A stretch of 7,763 nucleotides of DNA from HGM13006 sp963649625 (lineage in GTDB: Bacteria; Bacillota; Clostridia; Oscillospirales; Oscillospiraceae), in the NCBI GenBank assembly GCA_963649625.1, contig CAVJIP010000035.1, forward strand, positions 1 through 7,763, written 5' to 3'. Positions 1 to 7,000 of this stretch are shown one piece after another (within the stretch, counting starts at the first letter, position 1; the number at the start of each line of letters is the position of its first letter). The notes beneath the pieces were generated by a model. That model did no database searches, had not been told where the DNA came from, and worked only from the letters and a program-made list of their open reading frames with translations. The position numbers and the translations under genes were made by a program.

Positions 1-346
1 AGCCCAGCATATGGAGCTGGCGGGTGAAGTTTTCAATGTTCTTTTTGGTCACAATGGCCGGGTGAACATGGTTTTTAATGGCAAAGTTCTCCGTGGGAAG
101 GCCGAAGGCATCGTAGCCCATGGGGAACAGCACGTTATAGCCCTCCATGCGCTTTTTCCGGGCAATGGCGTCCATGGCCGTATAGGGCCGGGGATGTCCC
201 ACATGAAGGCCCGCACCGGAGGGATAGGGAAACTCCACCAGGGCATAGTATTTGGGCTTGTTGGAGCCGTTCTCTGCGGCAAACAGCTTTTTCTCCGCCC
301 AGAGCTTCTGCCACTTTGGCTCAATGGCGGCAAAATCGTATTTCAT
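1..346 (-). CDS. leuS: Leucyl-tRNA synthetase, N-terminal 115 codons (partial, cut by window edge)
   Basis: This is a cytoplasmic class I aminoacyl-tRNA synthetase that uses ATP to attach leucine to tRNA-Leu. The start is ATG at 346-344, with the ribosome binding site AAAGGTGAG a few bases upstream. Visible hallmarks are the early tryptophans (W12, W16), the block FPYPSGAGLHVGHP with the class I HIGH motif as HVGH (residues 48-51), and GYDAFGLPTENFAIKN further on. These match the N-terminal part of the Rossmann catalytic domain. The editing domain, the KMSKS loop and the anticodon-binding domain lie beyond the left edge, so integrity of the full gene cannot be judged. It follows rsfS by 28 bp on the same strand and is probably co-transcribed with it. 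ValRS and IleRS share HIGH, but the surrounding block favours LeuRS strongly. Confidence 0.95.
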   Translation of the reverse strand, partial: MKYDFAAIEPKWQKLWAEKKLFAAENGSNKPKYYALVEFPYPSGAGLHVGHPRPYTAMDAIARKKRMEGYNVLFPMGYDAFGLPTENFAIKNHVHPAIVTKKNIENFTRQLHMLG

Positions 347-374
347 GATACTCACCTTTATTCTTCAAGATATG

Positions 375-749
375 TTATGCCTGGGGCCCCAGGATCTCCG
401 TCAGATCCACCAGGGGCGCATCGCCCCACAGCCGCTCCAGGTCATAAAATTTCCGCTGCTCCTGGGTAAACACGTGAACCATGACCCCGCAGAAGTCCAT
501 GACGATCCAGGTGTCTCCACGATAGCCCTCCCGGTGCCAGACCCGTTCTCCGGCCTCCTCCATTTTCTTCTCCACCTCATCGCACAGGGCCCGAAGGTGA
601 GTGTCCGAGGTGCCGGTGGCCAGAAGCATATACTCCGTCAGGGTGGTCAGACCCTTGACCTCCAGAAGCATCAGATTCCTGGCCTTTTTTCCGTCCAATG
701 CCTTGGCCGCCAGCTCTGCGGCCTGTCTTGCTGATAACAACTGCGTCAT
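375..749 (-). CDS. rsfS: Ribosomal silencing factor RsfS (Iojap/YbeB/YqeL family), 124 aa
   Basis: RsfS binds ribosomal protein uL14 on the 50S subunit and blocks joining to 30S, lowering translation when nutrients are short (established for the family). The 124-residue length is normal. Family signatures are visible: TGTSD at 45-49, the run WIVMDFCGVMVHVF at 81-94, and RKFYDLERLW at 99-108. The ATG at 749-747 overlaps the TGA stop of nadD-yqeK as ATGA, which suggests translational coupling. A GGAGG sits only one base before this ATG, unusually close. A TTG three codons downstream (740-738) would have 10-nt spacing and is an alternative start. An in-frame ATG at 845 would make a 156-residue protein, but the extra 32 residues are not RsfS-like and lie inside the yqeK coding region. 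The gene ends in TAA 28 bp before leuS. Confidence 0.95.
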   Translation of the reverse strand: MTQLLSARQAAELAAKALDGKKARNLMLLEVKGLTTLTEYMLLATGTSDTHLRALCDEVEKKMEEAGERVWHREGYRGDTWIVMDFCGVMVHVFTQEQRKFYDLERLWGDAPLVDLTEILGPQA

Positions 750-1954
750 CCCTCCGTATTTTTTAGCTGTGCCGCCAGAAAGTCCCTGGCCTCCAGAGAA
801 TCCCGGCAGACATTCTTGTTTTCCCGAATCAGCTCCGCAATGCACAGATCAAAGCCCATCAGCAGGCCCTGATCCAGATTTCGGAAGGCCACCTGCCGCA
901 GCTCCTCCACCCCGGGGAAGCACCGGGTGGGCTCCATGTAGTCCGCCAGATAGATGATCTTCTCCAGCAGGCTCATGTCCGCCTTGCCGGTGGTGTGCCA
1001 GTAGATGGCCCGCACCACCGCATCGCTTTCCCCAAAGATGTGCTTTGCCACGGCGGCCCCGGTTTTTGCATGGAGCAGCTTGGGATTGTGCCGCTCAAAA
1101 TCGCTGATTAGTATACCATATTTGTCCACCAAACGCAACTGATCCGCCCCGGTGGGGCCGTCCAGGGCCTTGGTGATGTCGTGGAGCAGACCGGCCCGCA
1201 GGGCGGCTGTCTCATCGGCGCCATTGAGCCGGGCCAGCTTCACCGCCGTCTGGGCGCAGCCCAGTACATGGTTGACCCGCTTGGGCTTGAGCAGGGAGAT
1301 CACGGTCTGCCGCAGCACCTCCTCCGGCAGACCTCTGTAGTCCCGCCGGGTATCGTAGAGGCCATGCTGCCGAATCAGGCTTAGCTCCGCCGGGGGCAGA
1401 TAATGCTCTGCGCCCCCCAGAATCAGCATCCGCCGGACTGTGGTGGAGGACACCTCCAGCACCTGATTTTCCACCAGCACCACCCGGGCCCCGAACCGGG
1501 TCTCCAGGGTGGACTTCTGGGCCAGAAGGGCCTCCCGGTCATCGGCGGATTCCCGGCTCAGCCCCACGATTACCGCATTGCGGCAAATCTCCTCCGGGGC
1601 GTGCCAGAGATGGAGGGTCAGGAACATATCCGTTCCCAGAATCAGATACAACTCGTCTCCCGGGTAACTGGCCCGAAGGAGCCGCAGGGTGTCGGAGGTA
1701 TAGCTTGCGCCGCTGCGCTCCAGCTCCAGCCCGGAAACCTCCAGGCCCGGATGACCCGCAATGGCTGCCTCCACCAAATGCAACCGTTCTTCTCCGTTGG
1801 GCGAGCTCTCCGGCAGGGCCTTATGGGGTGGCTGGGCATCCGGGACAAACAGCACCCTGTCCAGCCCCAAGGCATTTTTTGCCTCTAAGGCCGCCTGCAA
1901 ATGCCCCACATGGGGCGGGTTAAAGGTTCCGCCAAATACGCCGATCTTTGCCAT
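746..1954 (-). CDS. nadD: Fused nicotinate-nucleotide adenylyltransferase (NadD) and YqeK-type HD phosphohydrolase, 402 aa
   Basis: The N-terminal half (about 1-203) is NadD, which transfers AMP from ATP to nicotinate mononucleotide, giving deamido-NAD in NAD synthesis. It shows GGTFNPPHVGH at 8-18 with the nucleotidyltransferase HxGH at 15-18, LGTDM at 106-110, and SSTTVR at 169-174, the usual ISSTxxR motif. The C-terminal half (about 205-398) is an HD-domain protein of the YqeK family, with H229, the HD pair H258/D259, H295, H320 in WHTTGKADMSLLEKIIYLADYMEP, and D338. YqeK proteins are reported to hydrolyse diadenosine tetraphosphate (Ap4A) symmetrically. All expected metal ligands appear present, so both halves look active. 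In Bacillus these are two adjacent genes; here one frame runs through with no stop. The start is ATG with AAGGGGAG about 5 nt upstream, 31 bp after yhbY. The stop overlaps the rsfS start. Confidence 0.96.
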   Translation of the reverse strand: MAKIGVFGGTFNPPHVGHLQAALEAKNALGLDRVLFVPDAQPPHKALPESSPNGEERLHLVEAAIAGHPGLEVSGLELERSGASYTSDTLRLLRASYPGDELYLILGTDMFLTLHLWHAPEEICRNAVIVGLSRESADDREALLAQKSTLETRFGARVVLVENQVLEVSSTTVRRMLILGGAEHYLPPAELSLIRQHGLYDTRRDYRGLPEEVLRQTVISLLKPKRVNHVLGCAQTAVKLARLNGADETAALRAGLLHDITKALDGPTGADQLRLVDKYGILISDFERHNPKLLHAKTGAAVAKHIFGESDAVVRAIYWHTTGKADMSLLEKIIYLADYMEPTRCFPGVEELRQVAFRNLDQGLLMGFDLCIAELIRENKNVCRDSLEARDFLAAQLKNTEG

Positions 1955-1985
1955 CGTTGCTCCCCTTTCCCGTTATGAATCGGGC

Positions 1986-2429
1986 CTATAGCTCTCGCTT
2001 GCCCTCTTTTCGCTCCTTTTCCCGCTGCTGGCGGAAAAATTCGTCCTTCCGCTCCCGCTCTCGCTTGGCCTGGGCCCGCCGCCGCTGAATGCCCGCCCGC
2101 ACAGGATTGAGCTTTTTGGCCGCCCGTTCTCTGGCGTTGATCTGGGCTCGCTGAGCCTCCAGCTTCTTGCTGTGGCGATAGAGCACAAAGGTATTGCCCG
2201 CACAGGACACACCTTCTGCGCCGGTCATCCGGCAGAGGGTGTCGCTGGCCTCCCGGGCGGTGAGGCCGGCGGTCTCCAGGACACGGCCCTTGATCAGCTC
2301 CCGGTTTTCCAGCTGGCCCACGGCGGTTTCCGCCACCGTGCCGGTGATGCCCTCTTTTCCGATCATCAGCGTCACCTCCAGGCCGTTGGCCCTGGCACGC
2401 AGCTCTGACCGCTGTTTACTTGTCAGCAT
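1986..2429 (-). CDS. yhbY: YhbY/YqeI-family RNA-binding protein with CRS1-YhbY domain and charged C-terminal tail, 147 aa
   Basis: Residues 1-86 form a CRS1-YhbY (KH-like) RNA-binding domain. It opens with MLTSKQRSELRARA, carries the GxxG-type loop GKEG at 24-27, then ENRELIKGRVLET at 41-53, and ends near FVLYRHSKK. The family binds pre-50S ribosomes and is linked to large-subunit assembly; that role is inferred here by homology. The E. coli protein is about 97 residues, so this one carries roughly 60 extra residues (87-147), dominated by Arg, Lys, Glu and Gln. The tail looks like a charged helix or a disordered RNA-binding extension. The ATG at 2429 lies inside the 3' end of rdgB (14-bp overlap, other frame), with GAGG about 9 nt upstream. 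The stop is TAG. Its place before nadD matches the yqeI-nadD-yqeK-yqeL order in Bacillus. Confidence 0.92.
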   Translation of the reverse strand: MLTSKQRSELRARANGLEVTLMIGKEGITGTVAETAVGQLENRELIKGRVLETAGLTAREASDTLCRMTGAEGVSCAGNTFVLYRHSKKLEAQRAQINARERAAKKLNPVRAGIQRRRAQAKRERERKDEFFRQQREKERKEGKREL

Positions 2430-3060
2430 ATCTGTTCACCTCGGTAAGGGTTTGAATAAATTTTTTCAGGGCCACCGCCCGATGGGAGATCTGGTTTTTC
2501 CGCTCCGGGGACAGCTGGGCCATGGTGCAGCCCTCGGAGGGGATGTAGAACAGAGGGTCATAGCCGAAGCCGCCGTCTCCCTGGGGCCGGCAAAGAATCT
2601 CTCCGGCCAGCTCACCCCGGGCCAGGGTCACGTCCCCCTCCGGGGTGGCCATGGTAATCACCGAAACGAACCGTCCCGTCCGCTGGCCCTGGGGCACCCC
2701 CTCCAGATTTCGGAGCAGCAGCCGGTTTCTGGCTGCGTCGTCCGGGCAGCTCCGGCCTCCATACCGGGCCGAATGCACCCCGGGGCCTCCGTCCAGGGCG
2801 TCCACCTCCAGGCCGGAATCATCCGCAATGGCGGGCAGCCCTGCCGCCTCCATCACCGCCCGGGCCTTGATGAGAGAATTTTCCTCAAAGGTCAGGCCGT
2901 TTTCCTCCGGCTCCACATGGACGCCTGTCTCACGCTGGCTCAGGACGACCCAGCCCAGCGGCTCCAAAATCGCCTTAATCTCCCGAATTTTATTTTCGTT
3001 GTTGCTGGCCAGCACAACCCGCCTGGGAGCGGCTCTGTCTGCCGGATGGAGCTTCTCCAT
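2416..3060 (-). CDS. rdgB: XTP/dITP diphosphatase (RdgB/HAM1 family), 214 aa
   Basis: This cytoplasmic house-cleaning enzyme hydrolyses the non-canonical nucleotides XTP, dITP and ITP to monophosphates plus pyrophosphate, keeping deaminated purines out of DNA and RNA. The family marks are all visible: ASNNENKIREI at 18-28 (substrate-binding SxNxxK), FEENSLIKA at 58-66, ADDSGLEVDAL at 79-89 with the catalytic aspartate region, GPGVHSARY at 92-100, GFGYDPLF at 164-171, and the C-terminal SHR at 192-194. The length is near the usual 195-210, with a slightly long N-terminus (about 12 residues before the first strand). The ATG at 3060 has AAGGAGG six bases upstream and sits 11 bp after the ftsY stop, whose TAA overlaps this ribosome binding site. 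Its last codons overlap the yhbY start. Confidence 0.96.
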   Translation of the reverse strand: MEKLHPADRAAPRRVVLASNNENKIREIKAILEPLGWVVLSQRETGVHVEPEENGLTFEENSLIKARAVMEAAGLPAIADDSGLEVDALDGGPGVHSARYGGRSCPDDAARNRLLLRNLEGVPQGQRTGRFVSVITMATPEGDVTLARGELAGEILCRPQGDGGFGYDPLFYIPSEGCTMAQLSPERKNQISHRAVALKKFIQTLTEVNRYADK

Positions 3061-3071
3061 ATATGTCCTCC

Positions 3072-3977
3072 TTAAATCAGTGCGTCCACAAAGTCTCTGG
3101 CCGCAAAGGGCATGAGATCGTCTATGCCCTCGCCGACCCCAATATACTTTACCGGGATTTTCAATGCGTCCGCCACCGCAATGACAATGCCGCCCTTGGC
3201 CGTCCCGTCCAGCTTGGTGAGCACCATGCCGGTGACACCTGCGATTTCGGAGAACTGCTTTGCCTGCATCAGGCCGTTCTGGCCGGTGGTGCCGTCCAGC
3301 ACCAGCAGAACCTCCTTATCCGCCTCCGGCAGCTCCCGGTCAATGATTCGGGTGATCTTTCCCAGCTCATTCATCAGGTTTTGCTTGTTGTGGAGCCGTC
3401 CCGCCGTGTCGCAGAGAATCACATCGGAATGCCGGGCCTTGGCGGCGGAGATGGCGTCAAAGACCACCGCCGCAGGATCGGCCCCCTCGTGCTGCCGGAT
3501 AATGTCCACCCCGGAGCGCTGGGACCAAATCTCCAGCTGGTCGGCGGCAGCGGCCCGAAAGGTATCCGCCGCACAGAGCAGAACCCGTTTTCCCTCCTGC
3601 TTCATCTGGTGAGCCAGCTTGCCGATGGTGGTGGTTTTGCCCACCCCGTTGACCCCGATCACCAGAATCACCGAGGGCTGGGTATCCATCTGCAGCCGGG
3701 TGTCGCCCACATTCAGCATTTCCACCAAAATGTCCTTTAGGGCCTCCCGAACCTCCTCTGCTGTCTTCAGATACTCCCGATTGACCCGCTCCCGCAGCTG
3801 CTCCACCGCCCGGACTGCCGTATCCACGCCCAGGTCTGCCAGAATCAGGCTTTCCTCCAGCTCCTCATAGAAGTCATCGTCAATGCCATGGAACCCGGCG
3901 AAGATGCCGCCGATGGTGCTCTGCATGGCCTGACGGGTACGGGTCAGACCCGCCTTGATTTTTTCAAAGAATCCCAT
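3072..3977 (-). CDS. ftsY: Signal recognition particle receptor FtsY, SRP GTPase, 301 aa
   Basis: FtsY docks SRP-bound ribosome-nascent chains at the membrane and, with Ffh, hydrolyses GTP to pass them to the Sec translocon. Residues 1-20 (MGFFEKIKAGL...) form a probable amphipathic membrane-binding helix. The four-helix N domain covers about 20-95 and the G domain about 100-301. GTPase motifs are G1 GVNGVGKTTT at 108-117, DTFRAAA at 138-144, DTAGR at 190-194, TKLDGTAKGG at 254-263, and GVGEGIDDLMPF at 280-291. It lacks the long acidic A domain of E. coli FtsY, as is usual in Firmicutes. The closing-loop sequence and the MGFF start separate it from Ffh, which would also carry a methionine-rich M domain. 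The ATG at 3977 has GGAGG six bases upstream. It lies 23 bp after smc, a common pairing in Firmicutes. Confidence 0.97.
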   Translation of the reverse strand: MGFFEKIKAGLTRTRQAMQSTIGGIFAGFHGIDDDFYEELEESLILADLGVDTAVRAVEQLRERVNREYLKTAEEVREALKDILVEMLNVGDTRLQMDTQPSVILVIGVNGVGKTTTIGKLAHQMKQEGKRVLLCAADTFRAAAADQLEIWSQRSGVDIIRQHEGADPAAVVFDAISAAKARHSDVILCDTAGRLHNKQNLMNELGKITRIIDRELPEADKEVLLVLDGTTGQNGLMQAKQFSEIAGVTGMVLTKLDGTAKGGIVIAVADALKIPVKYIGVGEGIDDLMPFAARDFVDALI

Positions 3978-4000
3978 AGTTTCCCTCCAATGTCCTGGGC

Positions 4001-7000
4001 TTAGTTGATATTCAGCTCCCGGGCCACCTGGTTGATGTCCACGGACAGCACTTTGGTCACGCCCTGCTCCTGCATGGTCACGCCATAGAGCACATCCGCT
4101 GCCTCCATGGTGCCCCGCCGGTGGGTGATGACGATAAACTGGGTTTTATTGCTGAGATTGCGGAGATAGGCGGCGAACCGGGCCACGTTTCTGTCGTCCA
4201 GGGCCGCATCAATCTCGTCCAGCATACAGAAGGGGGTGGGCCTGACCTTCATAATGGCAAAGTACAGGGCAATGGCCACAAAGGCCTTTTCCCCGCCGGA
4301 GAGGAGCATAATGGTTTTGACCTGCTTGCCCGGCGGCTGTACCTTGATCTCAATGCCGCAGGAGAGCACGTCGTTTTCGTCCTCCAGCAGCAGACTGGCC
4401 TTGCCGCCGCCGAACATCTCCGTAAAGGTCTGACCGAAATACTCGTTGATTTTCTGGAACTCCACCTTGAAGATCTCCGTCATTTCCCCTGTGATCTCGC
4501 CTACGATTTTTTGCAGCTCCCGCTGACTGGTCTCCACATCGTCCCGCTGGCCTGTGAGATATTCATACCGCTCATTGACCCGCTGGAACTCCTCAATAGC
4601 CCCCAGATTGGGATGGCCCAGGGCGTTCATTTTCCGCTTTAGCTCACCAATGCGCTTTTGGGCGGAGGTCACGCTGTCGATTTCCACCTTGGCCTGCTGG
4701 GCGGTGGAGTTTGTCAGTTCGTAGCTGTCCCAGAGCTTGTCCAGAATCTGCTTTTCCTCCAGCTGGGTGGTGGTCTTTTTCTGCTCCAGCCGGGCGCACT
4801 CCCGCTCCATGTCCATCAGCTCCCGGTTTTTCTGCTGGGCGCTTTTTTCCACGGAGGTCTTTTGGGCCTCAACCGCCGAACGCCGCTGCCGGGCCTGCTG
4901 CTGGGCCTGCCGCTGGGCCTCTGCCTGCTGTAGGAATGCCTCCGCCTGCTGGCGGCAGACCTCGATCTGCCGGGTCAGCTGGCGGTTTTCCTCCTCATGC
5001 TCAGCAATGAGCCGGAGCCGCTGGGTGCGATCTCCGCTGATGGCCTCCGCCAGCTGCTGGAGCTGCTGACGGCTGCTGAGGGCGGTGGCTTTTTCGGCCT
5101 CCAGGGCGGACTTTTGTAGCTCCGCCTGATGGGCCTGGGCCTCCACCCCATCCATTTCCCCGGTGAGCCGATCCAAGCTCTCCTGGGCTGTGGTGATCTC
5201 CGTCTCCAGGGCCGCTACCTGGCGGTCACAGTCCTGGGCCCGCTCCTCCAGGGCCTGCCTTTGCCGGGCCCCACCGGAGAGGAGAGAGGCTACGGTGTCG
5301 TATTCCCGCTGGGCCCCTTCCATGGAGGCCTCCAGGGTGTCCAGAAGCACCTGATAGTGGCTTTTCTGCTGGCTCAGCCCCAGCACCTGATCCTCCGCCT
5401 GGCGGAGCTTGTTTTGGCTGTCAGCCATCTCTGCCTCGGCCTGGGCCGCACTGCGGGCCGCCTCCTGGAGAAGGGCGTTTTGCGTCCGAAGCTGTTCCTC
5501 CAGGGCCTTTTCCTGCTGCTCCATCCGCTGGAGCTCATTGGCCCGGGTCAGAACTCCGGAGCTTTTGGCGGTGGAGCCGCCGGTCATGGAGCCCCCGGCA
5601 TTGAGTACCTGGCCGTCCAGGGTCACGATACGAAACCGGTGTCCATGGCGGCCCGCAATGGCGATGGCCGCATCCATATCCTGGGCAATGGCCGTCCGGC
5701 CCAGAAGGTTTTCCATGATTTCCCGGTACTGCCGGTCATAGGTAATCAGGTCGGAGGCCAGCCCCAGAAAGCCGTATTCGCCCTCCAGGCCGTTTTCCGT
5801 CAGCCGCCGCCCCCGAATCACCGAGATGGGCAGGAAGGTGGTGCGGCCTCCCTCCCGCCGCCGGAGCAGCTGAATGGCCGCCTTGCCGTCCTGCTCCCCG
5901 TCCACCACAATGGACTGCATGGACGCACCCAGGGCCGTCTCAATGGCCACGGTATATTCATCCTTGGTTTTCAGGAGCTTGGACACGGGCCCGTGAATGT
6001 GCCGGAGATTGCCCTTGGCGGCCTCCTGCATAACGATCCGGGTGGCCTTGGAATAGCCCTCGTAGCCCTGCTCCATCTCCCGGTACATCCGAATCCGAGA
6101 GCCCAGGGTGTCCCGCTGAATTTTGAGCTGGGCGGCCTGCTCCTCCAGCTCCCGGCGCTTCCTGAGCCGCCCTTCGGCCCGGAGGGAATAGCCGCTGATG
6201 GCGTTTTTCTGGGCTGCTACCGTCTCCTGCCACTGGGCCAGGGACTCCATACAGGCCTTTTGCTCTGCCTGGGCCGCATCCCGTTTTGTGGCGGTTTCCT
6301 GGCGGCTCTGTTCCACCTGGGCCTGACGATCCCGGAGCTTTTGAGTGTCGGAGGCGTTGGCGGTCAGGCTGGAGCGCAGCTCCGCCCCCTGCTGCAGCAG
6401 CAGAGAATGCTGCTGCAGCAGCTTCTCCAGGCTTTCCGATGCTTTGGTCTGCTCCAGCTGCAGCAGGGCAAGACTGCTCCGCTTCTGGGCCAGAGCGGCC
6501 TCTGCGGCCTCCCACTCCTGCTGAATCTCCCGCAGGCGGCGTTCCCGTTCGGCGATCTGCTCCTGCAAATCCCCGCTGCGGCCCTCCTGGGCATCCAGCT
6601 CCTGCTTCAGGCGGAGAATGTTGGAGCGGTTGCCCTGGAGGCGGGCCTCCAGCACCGCCTTCTGGCTGCTTTGCTCCGCCGCATTTCCCTCGATTTCAGA
6701 GAGCCGTTGACGGAGCTGCTCCGCCTCCACGTCCATCTCCCGAAGGGAGGCGGCCAAAGCCTCGGTTTTCCGGTACAGCTCCTCCAGGTCGTTTTTCCCC
6801 TGCTCCAGCAGGAATTTCCCAGAGGCATAGTCCGCCTGGGCCTTTTTGGCCGTCTCCGACAGCTTCTCCAGCTGAGAGAGCCACACCGTGACCTCCAGCC
6901 CACGAAGCTCATCCCGGAGCACCAGATATTTCTTGGCCTTTTCCGCCTGCTCCCGGAGAGGATTCACCTGGAGCTCCAGCTCGGAGATTTTGTCGTTGAT

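Noticed and set aside
466..481. CACGTG core resembling a ParB parS site (471-476), of interest because smc is nearby.
   Set aside because: Only the right arm (AACCA) resembles the parS arm; the left arm (GTAAA) does not match TGTTT, and it lies inside rsfS. A parS site needs both arms.
750..845. Upstream extension of rsfS to an ATG at 845.
   Set aside because: It would overlap nadD-yqeK by about 100 bp, its 32 residues do not resemble RsfS, and the family-like N-terminus begins at the ATG at 749.
1955..1985. Possible promoter or terminator in the yhbY-nadD gap.
   Set aside because: The 31-bp gap holds only the nadD ribosome binding site; there is no hairpin with a T-run and no -35/-10 pair.
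5984..5995. 12-bp perfect palindrome CACGGGCCCGTG in the smc hinge region.
   Set aside because: One or two 12-bp palindromes are expected by chance in a window this size, more so at high GC, and the codons simply encode conserved hinge-proximal residues.
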